Source of the DNA: Micromonospora saelicesensis
GTDB taxonomy: Bacteria > Actinomycetota > Actinomycetes > Mycobacteriales > Micromonosporaceae
Direction of reading: 5' to 3'
NCBI RefSeq assembly: GCF_900091575.1
Contig: NZ_FMCR01000002.1
Location: 1,076,741-1,140,740 of the forward strand
Length of the DNA stretch: 64,000 nt
Positions 17,978-25,955 of the stretch are shown here, piece after piece. The stretch's first letter is position 1; each line of letters opens with the position of its first letter. The position numbers and the translations under genes are program-made. The notes beneath the pieces are model-generated. The model was not told where the DNA came from. It searched no databases and saw only the letters and a program-made list of their open reading frames with translations.

Positions 17978-18505
17978 TCAGACCGTGCCCTCACCCTCCT
18001 GAAGCCATCGATGGACGACGGCGAAGTCCGCCTCGGTCAGGCCCGTGTACGGGTCAACGCGATACAGCAGCGCCCGCCCCGGGTGGCGAGCCCTCACCCA
18101 TCGGCGGTCGGCGTCGGTGATCTCGTCGTCAAGCCACACGAAGGGTCCTCCTGCTGCCCACTGGGTCAGGAACGGGGTCTTCCAGTGCAGGCCACGCCCC
18201 GTCTCCTCGTCGTCGTCGGGCCAATCGACGACGGGCAGGTCCGGAAGACCGAGCCGGGGGGAGACGATCTCGTTCGCCTCAGCCATCCACGTCGTTGCCC
18301 AGACCAACTGACAGCCCAGGGCGAGCAACCGACGACCGTCGTCCGGATTGAGGCGATCAAGGAGGGGGTTGCCAAGCTTGTCCGTCTGCCGCTTGGCGCT
18401 GCCGCCCGACGGACGTCTCTGGCCAACCGGTCGGGCCTTGAACGGGATCAGCGGTCCGTCCACATCGAGGAAGATGACCGGACGTCCGGCGAAGCCGGGA
18501 ATCAC
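17978..18505 (-). CDS. HAD-like hydrolase domain protein
   Basis: A 175-residue HAD-superfamily protein. The nucleophile motif VIFLDVDGPLIPF is near residue 12. LVWATTWMAEANE is the motif II region, a Lys (HWKTPF) fits motif III, and FVWLDDEITD fits the acidic motif IV. It probably acts as a small phosphatase; substrate unknown. The GTG start overlaps the stop of the NADAR gene by 4 bases (GTGA), so the two are co-translated and probably act in the same process. Confidence 0.85.
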   Translation of the reverse strand: MIPGFAGRPVIFLDVDGPLIPFKARPVGQRRPSGGSAKRQTDKLGNPLLDRLNPDDGRRLLALGCQLVWATTWMAEANEIVSPRLGLPDLPVVDWPDDDEETGRGLHWKTPFLTQWAAGGPFVWLDDEITDADRRWVRARHPGRALLYRVDPYTGLTEADFAVVHRWLQEGEGTV

Positions 18506-19086
18506 GCCGGAACCGTCCCCTGCCGACCTTGATCCTCAAGCACCTCGCGCACCTGCATGAGCGCGAAGCCCAGCAGGTTGAGCCCTCGCCACCAGGCGGG
18601 GTCGCCAGCAGCCGGATCGTCGCGGTTCAGGCCGATGCCCCAGATCCGGTCGACCGGGCTGGCCTCCACCAGGACTCGCTGCCCGGTGGCCAGCAGAAAC
18701 GCCCGGAGCGCGGGGTGCTGATCGAATTTCGCGAGGTTGCCGGCCACCACTATCGCGAAGCGGTGTTCACTCCAGGTCTGCTGATCGAAACCCGCGACGC
18801 GTCCCCCCAGCACCTTCGCGGCGTGGGGATGCGGCGCGGCGAGGATCTGTTCCGCCATCGCGCGGTCGCCGAACAGGGTGGCCTTGCGCCACATCATGTA
18901 GTGCTCCGCAGTGGCGAACCGCATGTCGTCGGCGGTGAACGGCGCCGGCCACCACTGACTCAGGCAGCCTGCGCCGACACCACCGTCACGTTCGGGCTGG
19001 TGCCCCCAGAAGAACAGGAATTTGACCTGCTGACCCTGCGCCTGCGCAGCGGCCAGATCCGCGACGCTCCGAACCGATGCCAGCAT
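18502..19086 (-). CDS. NADAR-family N-glycosidase-like protein
   Basis: A 194-residue protein of the NADAR/YbiA family, whose members hydrolyse N-glycosidic bonds of riboflavin-pathway intermediates or remove ADP-ribose. Diagnostic segments are FLFFWGHQPERDG, LSQWWPAPFTADDMRFATAEHYMMWRKA, AKVLGGRVAGFDQQTWSEHR and SPVDRIWGIGL. The ATG at 19086 lacks a strong ribosome-binding site. The downstream HAD gene overlaps it by 4 nt. Together they might dispose of a damaged nucleotide; this role is inferred. Confidence 0.9.
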   Translation of the reverse strand: MLASVRSVADLAAAQAQGQQVKFLFFWGHQPERDGGVGAGCLSQWWPAPFTADDMRFATAEHYMMWRKATLFGDRAMAEQILAAPHPHAAKVLGGRVAGFDQQTWSEHRFAIVVAGNLAKFDQHPALRAFLLATGQRVLVEASPVDRIWGIGLNRDDPAAGDPAWWRGLNLLGFALMQVREVLEDQGRQGTVPA

Positions 19087-19245
19087 GATGGCGAGTGTGC
19101 GGCACCAGCGTTGCGCGTACCCCGCATTTTCGACCGCGACGACGTGCTCGCGGCCGTCGCGACGCCAGGCATGCCCACAGCGCTGTGACATATTGCCCAC
19201 GTCCGGCGGCCATCGAACCCGACGGCCGATACCTACAGTCGGACC

Positions 19246-19779
19246 ATGACCATCGACGACGGCGTGCGGGTCTGGCTCCGCCGGCAGGGAGCTGAGCAGA
19301 TCGCCCATCCCGGAGGCAACCTGTACGTCCACCTCTGTCGAGTCAGCGAACGACTCGCCGTGCTCGGCTGCGCCCGTGACGTGCAAGCAGCGGGCCTCAC
19401 CCACGCCGTCTACGGAACCGACGGCTTCGACGTCACCCTGGTTGATCGGGCCGATCGTGCAGTGCTGCGGGATCTCGTCGGCGCCGACGCCGAGGAGCTC
19501 GTCTACCTGTACGGCGCCTGCGACCGTGGACGCAGCTGGCAGGAGCTGGCGAGGACCGGCGAGGTGTTCGACCGCTTCGCACGTCGGGTGCGGAGGCCTG
19601 GTGAGACTCAACTTCGGTCGCTCGTGGACCTGAGCATCGTCAACGAGCTGGACGTCATCGAGCACGATCCTTCGGTGGCGGACCGGCACGGGGCGTACTT
19701 CCGGGCGCTGTTCGCGTCGTGGGCCCCGATCGCCTCGGAGCAGGTCATCAGCGATGCGCAGCGGGTCCTGCGGCAGTGA
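19246..19779 (+). CDS. DUF6817-like protein (HD-like)
   Basis: A 177-residue protein resembling the DUF6817 family. It shows IAHPGGNLYVHLCRVSERL near the N-terminus, GLTHAVYGTDGFDVTL in the middle and SLVDLSIVNELDVIEHD. The spaced His/Asp residues recall HD-type metal sites; activity unknown. Its stop overlaps the start of a truncated CoaD-like ORF (GTGA), suggesting that a two-gene unit once existed. Confidence 0.75.
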   Translation: MTIDDGVRVWLRRQGAEQIAHPGGNLYVHLCRVSERLAVLGCARDVQAAGLTHAVYGTDGFDVTLVDRADRAVLRDLVGADAEELVYLYGACDRGRSWQELARTGEVFDRFARRVRRPGETQLRSLVDLSIVNELDVIEHDPSVADRHGAYFRALFASWAPIASEQVISDAQRVLRQ

Positions 19780-19961
19780 CACCCGAACGTGCAGCGACAC
19801 CCGAATCGTCACGTCCGACCGCACGGACCTCCGGCCGCGTACGGGCGCGAGCCGTCTACCCCGGCAGCTTCGATCCCTTCACTCCGGGGCATGTGAATGT
19901 GGTCAGCCGGGCACGCGCTCTCTTCGACGTGCGCACGCTACGGGCGTGGCGGGCCGAGTAG
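19776..19961 (+). pseudogene. Truncated CoaD-like nucleotidyltransferase remnant
   Basis: A 61-codon ORF starting at a GTG that overlaps the preceding stop by 4 nt. After about 30 unremarkable residues it contains AVYPGSFDPFTPGHVNVVSR and ARALFD, the N-terminal nucleotide-binding strand and TxGH motif of phosphopantetheine adenylyltransferase/cytidylyltransferase proteins. It then ends in RTLRAWRAE and a stop. The remaining ~110-130 residues of the fold are missing, and a convergent ATP-grasp gene begins right there. Probably the 5' end of a deleted nucleotidyltransferase gene. Confidence 0.8.
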
Positions 19962-20663
19962 GGCGGCGATCATCGGCGCGAGCGACTCCAGGTCGACCTC
20001 GACCGAAGGGCGCTCGTTCGGGCTGTCCGGATGAGGGCCGATCAGGACGCAGTCGCCGTTGACCCACCAGGTGCGTACCTCGGCGGAGGTGAACCGCTCG
20101 AAGCGACGCAGCACGAACCCGCCCACGAAGTCGTCCTCACGCAATTCCAAAAACCGGCTCGCCACTGTCCAGACGGCCACCGCGTCGTCGAGCTCGGGGA
20201 TGAAGGCAGCGTCGTCCCAGTAGTGCTTCATCGACTTGGTGTAGTCCCGCAGTAGCGCCGGTCCCGCCCCGAGCGCGACCCGCGCCTGGTCAAGATCTGC
20301 CTGATCCGAGCCCCGGCTCCACACCGACGCGGGAGTGACCGCCGCCAGCGCCGCGTACCAGCCGGGCAGCTCATGTGCCCGCCGATACTGCTCAGCAGTG
20401 GTTCTCAACACCACACCGCGCTCGGCGAGAGCCTCGGCGAACGCCGCGTACCGCTCGCTGCGCAGCATCCAACCGCGATAGACCGCCGCACCGGTCCCCG
20501 AGACCGACGCCACCGCCCGACGTACGTCACCGCCCCGCGCCAACGCGTCGTGGTCGACCACCGCCACCTGGAATCCCGCAGCACGGGCCGCTTCAGCCTC
20601 GGCCACGAAGTGCTCGTCCGGGCGGCGTGGACGCAGCGGGTTCGCGGGAACGATCAGGATCAC
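19938..20663 (-). CDS. ATP-grasp domain protein (DUF4343-like)
   Basis: A 241-residue ATP-grasp-like protein. The N-terminal preATP-grasp strand is MILIVPANPLRPRRPDEHF. GAAVYRGWMLRSERYAAF and LLRDYTKSMKHYWDDAAFIP carry the Lys that would contact ATP. GGFVLRRFERFTS and WWVNGDCVLIGPHPDSP complete the C-terminal lobe. Stand-alone ATP-grasp proteins of this size often ligate amino acids or peptides; the substrate is unknown. GTG start. The 3' end overlaps the CoaD remnant by 24 bp. Confidence 0.8.
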   Translation of the reverse strand: MILIVPANPLRPRRPDEHFVAEAEAARAAGFQVAVVDHDALARGGDVRRAVASVSGTGAAVYRGWMLRSERYAAFAEALAERGVVLRTTAEQYRRAHELPGWYAALAAVTPASVWSRGSDQADLDQARVALGAGPALLRDYTKSMKHYWDDAAFIPELDDAVAVWTVASRFLELREDDFVGGFVLRRFERFTSAEVRTWWVNGDCVLIGPHPDSPNERPSVEVDLESLAPMIAALLGPPRP

Positions 20664-20724
20664 ACCCGTATCCTGCCCCCGGAAACCGGTTGCCTGTCGC
20701 CGGGGTCACGCCGACGATCAGTCG

Positions 20725-21318
20725 ATGCCCAGCGACCAGGCGACCCCCGACTTCTCGATCAAACCCACCCTCACCGGTGAGCGGGTGATCCTGCGGCCCT
20801 TCGTCGACGACGACCTGGACACGTTCCGCGCGGCGGTGGCCGATCCCGAGGTGGCCCGGCTGACCGGCAGTCCGGCCGACGACGCTCCCGGCGAGGAGCG
20901 GATGCGTTCCTGGTACGGCAGCCGCAACGCGCAGACCGACCGACTCGACCTGGCGGTCGTGGACCGCGCCACCGGGGCCTGCGTCGGCGAGGTGGTCCTC
21001 AACGACTGGGATCCCGCCAACCGGAACTGCAACTTCCGCACGCTGCTCGCCGCCGCCGGCCGCGACCGTGGCTTGGGCACCGACGCGGTACGCCTGATCG
21101 TCGCCCACGGTTTCGAGAGGCTCGGCCTGCACCGCATCTCGCTGGAGGTGTTCGCCTTCAACCCCCGGGCCCGGCGGGTGTACGAGAAGGTCGGCTTCGT
21201 TGCCGAGGGTGTGCTGCGGCAGGTCCTGCGCGACGGCGACGACTGGGTTGACGCCACGGTGATGTCGATCCTCGCGCCCGAGTGGGCGGAGCACCGGGGA
21301 CACCCCGAGCGCCGATGA
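20725..21318 (+). CDS. GNAT N-acetyltransferase (RimJ/RimL-like)
   Basis: A 197-residue GNAT acetyltransferase. The substrate-side N-terminus is TLTGERVILRPFVDDDLDTF; the acetyl-CoA loop is in AAAGRDRGLGTDAVRLIVAHG; HRISLEVFAFNPRARRVYEK and GFVAEGVLRQ end the fold. The RimJ/RimL-like pattern suggests transfer to the N-terminus of a protein or to a small amine. Confidence 0.9.
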   Translation: MPSDQATPDFSIKPTLTGERVILRPFVDDDLDTFRAAVADPEVARLTGSPADDAPGEERMRSWYGSRNAQTDRLDLAVVDRATGACVGEVVLNDWDPANRNCNFRTLLAAAGRDRGLGTDAVRLIVAHGFERLGLHRISLEVFAFNPRARRVYEKVGFVAEGVLRQVLRDGDDWVDATVMSILAPEWAEHRGHPERR

Positions 21319-21364
21319 TGGGCGCCGGCCCGCACACGCTCGATGCGAACCCGCCGCCACCCCA

Positions 21365-21769
21365 CTATCTTGCGATGTCGCGGAACGGCCGCCCGTCCTC
21401 GATGGTCGGTAAGGCTGCGCTTCTCGCGATCCAGCGGTCGACGTAGGCCTTCAACCCGTCGGCGTTACGCGCCGTGGTCAGCCAGTCCCAGGCAGCGTCG
21501 CGGATCTCCCGTTGGGCGATCATCTCGGTGCCGTCGCCGTAGTCGAACGGGAAGCCGTCGACGATGTCCGACAGGTCCCCGAACAGGGGGTAGAGCCTGC
21601 CGACGCTCCCCTCGCTGACCTCGCTGACCTCGGCATTCGGCTCGGTCAGTGCGCCCATCAGCTCCCCGATCACCAGCACCGAATCCTCTGCGCCCTTCAG
21701 CACGCGGTACATGTACTCATCGACGAGTTCGATCACAGCAGGCAGCGAAGCCGGAACGGTGTCGGTCAC
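21365..21769 (-). CDS. Hypothetical protein
   Basis: A 134-residue soluble, acidic, mostly helical protein with no domain I recognise. It contains an EVSEVSEGSV reiteration near residue 48 and a Trp-rich helix RDAAWDWLTTARNADGL. GTG start with only a weak upstream GCGAG. Good codon bias supports it as real. Convergent with the GNAT gene. Confidence 0.6.
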   Translation of the reverse strand: MTDTVPASLPAVIELVDEYMYRVLKGAEDSVLVIGELMGALTEPNAEVSEVSEGSVGRLYPLFGDLSDIVDGFPFDYGDGTEMIAQREIRDAAWDWLTTARNADGLKAYVDRWIARSAALPTIEDGRPFRDIAR

Positions 21770-21877
21770 GCTCGCATTGTCGTCTGCCGTGCCACCCGGT
21801 TCGCATCTGCCCCGGCAGCACGGAACGCCTCAGTCGGGAGCGGGCGCAGGACCCGTACCCGGCGGAGGGCGGGCGCG

Positions 21878-22753
21878 TCAGCTCTGGATGGAGAAGGTGG
21901 AGACGACGCCGTTGTGGTCGGACCTGGTGCCACCGACGACGTCGTAGTCGGTCATCCACATCAGCTGGTACTCGGGCAGCCGCTTCCAGAAGTAGATGTA
22001 GTCGATGTGCCGGTTGCCGTGCGTTCCGGTGCCCTTCTCGCCGTACAGGTTGTAGTTGGAGCGCAGATTCGGCAGCTCGTTGGCCTCGAAGACCTGCCAC
22101 GGGAACTTCGCGTACCCGTAGCTCCGGTCGGCGGTGAAGTCGACGTTGAGGTCTCCGCTCACGATGACCTGGCCCTCGTCCTGCTTGTCGACCGCCAGTT
22201 CCTTGAGACCCTGGAACTGCGCCTCGGCGCACCTGGTGCGCGGCAGGTCCTCCGGCCGGCCAGCGGTTTCGATGCTGGCCACCGCGTGGGCGTTGATGTG
22301 GGTCACGTTGCGGCCACTGGCCTTGTGCCGGTACTTGACCCAGTTGTTGTACCGCGCGGGCGGCACCTCGCCCGGACCGTTGGTGTCACAGACGAAGATC
22401 GAGCCCTTGTCGAGTACGTCGAACATGCTCTTCTTGGCGATCAACGCCTCGCCGGCCTGGTTGGTGCCGCCTGGCGCGTACAACCACCAGCCGTTGTCGG
22501 CGGCCCAGCTCGCCAGGAACGTCTTGCGGGCACCGACCTCGTTGAGACCGACGAGGTCAGCCTTGGACGCGATCAGGTTCAGGTCGTGCGCGAAGTCGGC
22601 CTGGCTCAGCCCGTAGTAGATGTTCAGCGTGGCCGCCTTGAAGCCGACGCTCGCGGCGGCCGCCGGGGCCGCCGGCAGCAGGGCCGCCACCAGCGCGACC
22701 GCGCCCGCGAGAGCGCCCAGGGCGCGGGCCGACCAGTCCGTTGTGCTGCGCAT
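21878..22753 (-). CDS. Secreted endonuclease/exonuclease/phosphatase-family protein
   Basis: A 291-residue secreted metal-dependent phosphodiesterase of the EEP (DNase I/sphingomyelinase) superfamily. Signal peptide about 1-36, cleaved near PAAAAS. Motifs: AATLNIYYGLSQ, DLVGLNEVGA (catalytic Glu), THINAHAV, VIVSGDLNVDF and a C-terminal GGTRSDHNGVVSTFSI (catalytic Asp-His). GNRHIDYIYFW provides a further Asp. Start ATG follows GGAGGGAA. Substrate may be nucleic acid, sphingolipid or inositol phosphate. Confidence 0.9.
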   Translation of the reverse strand: MRSTTDWSARALGALAGAVALVAALLPAAPAAAASVGFKAATLNIYYGLSQADFAHDLNLIASKADLVGLNEVGARKTFLASWAADNGWWLYAPGGTNQAGEALIAKKSMFDVLDKGSIFVCDTNGPGEVPPARYNNWVKYRHKASGRNVTHINAHAVASIETAGRPEDLPRTRCAEAQFQGLKELAVDKQDEGQVIVSGDLNVDFTADRSYGYAKFPWQVFEANELPNLRSNYNLYGEKGTGTHGNRHIDYIYFWKRLPEYQLMWMTDYDVVGGTRSDHNGVVSTFSIQS

Positions 22754-22905
22754 CGTTTTCCCTCCGCCTGGACCGCCGGCGGTGGCCGGCCAACGGACAC
22801 TATCGATACGAGTCGAGGCGACGCCGAACGTCCGGTGACGAAACATCGACAGACCTGGGTCGACCAGTGCGGGGGTAACCAGCTCCCCCAGCGGCGGTGG
22901 TGGAG

Positions 22906-23532
22906 CTACGCGAAGGTGAGGCCGTCGGACCGGGCGCGCTTGAGCTCGGAGAAAGCCCGGCAGCCGGCGAGCAGACGAGCGCCGTCGAAGACGCGGACGG
23001 CCTCCTCTCCACGAGGGACCGAGGTCAGCACGGGGCCGAAGAAGGCCACGTCGTCGACGATGACCGTCGGGGTGCCGAGGTCCTCGCCCACCAGTTGCTG
23101 TGCGTGGGCGGTGCTCGCCCGCATCTGCGGGTCGAGGTCGCTGCGGTGGGCCGCGTCGGCCAGGTCGGCGGGAAGACCGGCCTCGGCCAGGGCCAGCGGG
23201 ACGACGGTGTCGAAGTCCTTGTCGCCGGCGTCGTGGATCCGGCGGCCGAGCGCCGGGTACAGCCGTGCGAGGGCGGCGGAGCCGTGTTGCGCGGTGGCCG
23301 CCACACACACCCTGGCCGGCCCCCACGCCCGGTTGTTGAATTCGCGGTACCAGGGCTCCAGGTCACGATGCTCGTTGATCACCGCGAGGCTCATCACCTC
23401 GAACCGCAGAGTGAGCGGCCGCATCGTCGCGACCTCCATGAGCCAGCGGGAGGTGATCCAGGCGAACGGGCAGGACGGATCCACGTACGCCGTGACCACC
23501 GGAGCTGACGTTCGAGGCGAATTGTCTTCCAC
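22906..23532 (-). CDS. DsbA-fold oxidoreductase, Rv2466c-like (mycothiol-dependent type)
   Basis: A 208-residue DsbA/thioredoxin-fold protein like the actinobacterial Rv2466c group. The active-site strand reads YVDPSCPFAWITSRW: a single Cys in CPFA instead of the two-cysteine CPWC, which suggests a monothiol mycothiol-linked reaction. A conserved cis-Pro strand is LGTPTVIVDDVAFFGPVL. The GTG start at 23532 lies inside an inverted repeat, so a bound regulator would block both promoter and translation start. Divergent from a MarR gene. Probably a MarR-controlled thiol/electrophile stress enzyme. Confidence 0.85.
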   Translation of the reverse strand: MEDNSPRTSAPVVTAYVDPSCPFAWITSRWLMEVATMRPLTLRFEVMSLAVINEHRDLEPWYREFNNRAWGPARVCVAATAQHGSAALARLYPALGRRIHDAGDKDFDTVVPLALAEAGLPADLADAAHRSDLDPQMRASTAHAQQLVGEDLGTPTVIVDDVAFFGPVLTSVPRGEEAVRVFDGARLLAGCRAFSELKRARSDGLTFA

Positions 23533-23563
23533 GGAAGACAACTTATCTTCCCCGGAAGGTAAG
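23522..23563. promoter_or_regulatory. Tandem inverted repeats, probable MarR operators
   Basis: Two palindromes fill the divergent intergenic region. The first, TTGTCTTCC-AC-GGAAGACAA (23522-23541), is symmetric except at its central dinucleotide. The second, CTTATCTTCC-CC-GGAAGGTAAG (23542-23563), has one mismatched pair. Centres are 21 bp apart, two helical turns, so two dimers can bind the same face. Site 1 covers the GTG of the DsbA-like gene; site 2 contains the GGAAGG upstream of the MarR start. Confidence 0.85.
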
Positions 23564-23571
23564 ATGCAACA

Positions 23572-24099
23572 GTGGATGACGACCGGATCGCCGACATCGT
23601 TGGCCAGTGGGGTCGCGAGCGACCAGACCTCGACCCCACCCCGTTGCTGATCATCGGTCGCATCCAACAGTTGGCCGCCGTACTCGATGTGGCCCTGCGG
23701 CCACCGTTCGCCGCGGCGGACCTCGGCAACGGCGACTTCGACGTGCTCGCGGCGCTGCGCCGCGAGGGCGAGCCCTACACGCTCACGGCGGGCCAGCTGA
23801 GCCAACGGATGCTCGTGACCACGGGAGCGGTGACCAAGCGGGTGGACCGGCTGATCGCCCGCGGCCTCGTGTCACGCTCGGTCTCCGCAGCCGACGCGCG
23901 CGGCAGGGTGGTCGGGCTGACGTCGACCGGCGTGGCGTTGACCGACCGGCTCATCGAGGAACATCTGGCCAACGAGGCGGCCATCCTTCGTGGCCTGACC
24001 GACAGCGACCGCAGAACACTTGAGCGCCTACTGGCGGCGATGAATCGGACCCTGGCCTCCGGAGATTTTGAACCCGAGGGCGGGGGCCACGACGGGTGA
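23572..24099 (+). CDS. MarR-family transcriptional regulator
   Basis: A 175-residue MarR/SlyA-like regulator. Winged helix-turn-helix at about 60-125 (GDFDVLAALRREGEPYTLTA, SQRMLVTTGAVTKRVDRLIA, then RGLVSRSVSAADARGRVVGL for the wing). No cysteine is visible, so redox sensing through Cys seems unlikely and a ligand-responsive mode is more probable. GTG start downstream of GGAAGG. Tandem palindromes between it and the divergent DsbA-like gene predict that it represses both. Confidence 0.93.
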   Translation: MDDDRIADIVGQWGRERPDLDPTPLLIIGRIQQLAAVLDVALRPPFAAADLGNGDFDVLAALRREGEPYTLTAGQLSQRMLVTTGAVTKRVDRLIARGLVSRSVSAADARGRVVGLTSTGVALTDRLIEEHLANEAAILRGLTDSDRRTLERLLAAMNRTLASGDFEPEGGGHDG

Positions 24100-24142
24100 T
24101 GCCCCGGGCATGATCGGCCGAGCCTCGGATTACCATTCGGGC

Positions 24143-24673
24143 ATGGACGACACCACCCGCGGCGTACGCATCAGACGCGGTGGCGCGGCCGACGCACCCG
24201 CCGTACTGCACATGCTCGACTCCGCGGTGGTCTGGATGAACGACCGCGGCAACACCGAGCAGTGGGGCACGACGCCGTTCTCGGAAAAACCCGAAAGGGC
24301 CGCACAGGTCGATCGGTACCTGACTGAGAACCTTCCGTTCATCGCGGAAGTGGACGGGACGCCGGCCGCAGCCCTGGTGTTGGGTTCCGGGCCCGATCCG
24401 CGGGCACCGATCGCGCCTGCGGAAGAACCCGAGCGGTTCGTCCGCCTCCTGGTCTCCGACCGACGATTCGCCGGCCAGAAACTCGGGTCGGCCCTGTTGG
24501 CACACGCCGTCGAGGAAACCCGGCGAGCCGGCGTGCGGTTGCTACGGGTCGACTGCTGGGCGGGCAGCGGTGGCGAGTTGGTGGCGTACTACGAGCGCCA
24601 CGGGTTCACTCCCACCGAAACCTTCCTGGCCGGGACCTGGCCGGGGCAGGTGCTGGCCCAGCGGGTCGACTGA
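24143..24673 (+). CDS. GNAT N-acetyltransferase
   Basis: A 176-residue GNAT enzyme. RIRRGGAADAPAVLHMLDS at the N-terminus; PFIAEVDGTPAAALVLG forms the central strands; the acetyl-CoA-binding segment is VSDRRFAGQKLGSALLAHAV; VDCWAGSGGELVAYYERHG and FTPTETF end the fold. The ATG at 24143 is chosen because homology begins there; an in-frame ATG lies 11 codons upstream. Substrate unknown. Confidence 0.88.
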   Translation: MDDTTRGVRIRRGGAADAPAVLHMLDSAVVWMNDRGNTEQWGTTPFSEKPERAAQVDRYLTENLPFIAEVDGTPAAALVLGSGPDPRAPIAPAEEPERFVRLLVSDRRFAGQKLGSALLAHAVEETRRAGVRLLRVDCWAGSGGELVAYYERHGFTPTETFLAGTWPGQVLAQRVD

Positions 24674-24778
24674 GCCCCACTCCTGGGTCAGTCTCCCCAC
24701 TCGTCTCACACGACCGGCTCCAGGACGCCCGACAATGCTCGCCGGAAGCCGGTCGGCCTGCCGCTCCAAGGCCGCCGC

Positions 24779-25303
24779 ATGGCGGACGATGGATGCGTGA
24801 TCGGTGACCGGTGGGGCGTGACCACCAGCGAGACCTTGCGTACCTATCCCTGCGACGACTTCGTCGTCGCACCCACACTCCAGGCGTGGCGGGGAGTGCG
24901 GATCGAGGTGCCCGCCGCAGCGGTGTGGCCGTGGGTAGCCCAACTGAGGCTTGCCCCGTACTCGTACGACTGGATCGACAACCTCGGCCGCCGCTCACCT
25001 CAACAACTGGAGGGCCTACCCGAGCCCCAGGTCGGAGAGTCGTTCACGACCGCTGGCGGACGAAAGTTGGGCAGGATCGTCTCGGTCGACCCCGGCAGAC
25101 AACTGACGAGCACCATCATGGGCGCCTTCATGTCCTACATCCTCGTGCCTCAGGAGCACGGCACGACGCGCTTGCTGCTCAAGGTCGTCATGCAGACGAC
25201 CCGCTGGGCCGCACCGGGGCTGTCCGTCGGCGACCTGATCATGGCTCGACGACAGCTGTTCAACCTGAAGAAGCTCGCCGAGCGCGACTGGCAGAGTCAT
25301 TGA
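24779..25303 (+). CDS. SRPBCC-like protein
   Basis: A 174-residue protein with features of the SRPBCC/START-like ligand-binding fold. VRIEVPAAAVWPWVAQL is the typical first strand-helix element. GESFTTAGGRKLGRIVSVDPG, YILVPQEHGTTRLLLKVVMQ and a C-terminal helix ending in LKKLAERDW follow. No enzyme class can be assigned. The ATG at 24779 and a GTG at about 24818 are both possible starts. Confidence 0.7.
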   Translation: MADDGCVIGDRWGVTTSETLRTYPCDDFVVAPTLQAWRGVRIEVPAAAVWPWVAQLRLAPYSYDWIDNLGRRSPQQLEGLPEPQVGESFTTAGGRKLGRIVSVDPGRQLTSTIMGAFMSYILVPQEHGTTRLLLKVVMQTTRWAAPGLSVGDLIMARRQLFNLKKLAERDWQSH

Positions 25304-25503
25304 GCCCTGGAATGAATCCTCGTTGAGCTGACCGGAAGGCCGGTGCTGCCACTAGGAACGTGTGGCCTGGTACGTCAGGAAGTCGCGGGCATCGGCCTGG
25401 ACCTGAGGCGATGCCATCGGATGGCTCGTCGCCTCCTGGAGCAGTTGCAGCCAAGTCTACGGCGACCCGAGAAGACGCCTCGTGACACTCGCGCTCGTTT
25501 GCG

Positions 25504-25857
25504 TCATGGGGATGAGGTGGTTGCCTGCGCGGCGGCGCGGGCAGGGGCAGCCTCGCGGAGCATGGTCAGCAGCCCGGGAAAGCGTTGTTCCACGTCGTCG
25601 TAGCGGAGGGTGACCAGCCGGCGGATGCCGTCGACTCGCGTGCGGATCAGGCCTGCATCGCGCAGCACCTTGATGTGGTGCGACACCGTCGACTTGCCGA
25701 TGGTGACGCCGGTCTCCTTGAGGACATCACTGCCACACGTCCAGTCACCAGCCTCGTCGAGGGCACGCACGAGCGTGAGCCGCACCGGGTCGGCGAGCGC
25801 GCTGAGCACGACATCGATCGTCACGGTCTCGATGGCGGGTTCGATCACCTCGGTCAC
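25504..25857 (-). CDS. ArsR-family winged-helix repressor
   Basis: A 117-residue ArsR/SmtB-like regulator. ALADPVRLTLVRALDEAGDW begins the winged helix, and GKSTVSHHIKVLRDAGLIRT is the recognition helix. There is no CxC metal motif; one Cys (DWTCGSDVL) remains, so arsenic or zinc sensing is not supported. GTG start. Divergent from a quinone-reductase-like gene, with a large inverted repeat between them, so it probably represses both. Confidence 0.92.
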   Translation of the reverse strand: MTEVIEPAIETVTIDVVLSALADPVRLTLVRALDEAGDWTCGSDVLKETGVTIGKSTVSHHIKVLRDAGLIRTRVDGIRRLVTLRYDDVEQRFPGLLTMLREAAPARAAAQATTSSP

Positions 25858-25897
25858 GAGATGAAGCCTAGCCAGATCTTGCGGAAAGTTCGACTTT

Positions 25898-25933
25898 CGT
25901 CGTACTGTTCGATGCAGGTCGAACGGTACGACG
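25898..25933. promoter_or_regulatory. 15-bp inverted repeat, probable ArsR operator
   Basis: CGTCGTACTGTTCGA - TGCAGG - TCGAACGGTACGACG: two 15-bp arms with one mismatch, exactly between the divergent ArsR and oxidoreductase genes. A further TCGAAC half-site occurs at about 25938. The size and central position fit a dimer or tetramer of the adjacent repressor. Confidence 0.85.
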
Positions 25934-25955
25934 CAGATCGAACATTGGACGGATC

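Noticed and set aside
22899..23508. Plus-strand ORF opposite the DsbA-like gene
   Set aside because: No recognisable domain. The minus frame contains the active-site and cis-Pro motifs.
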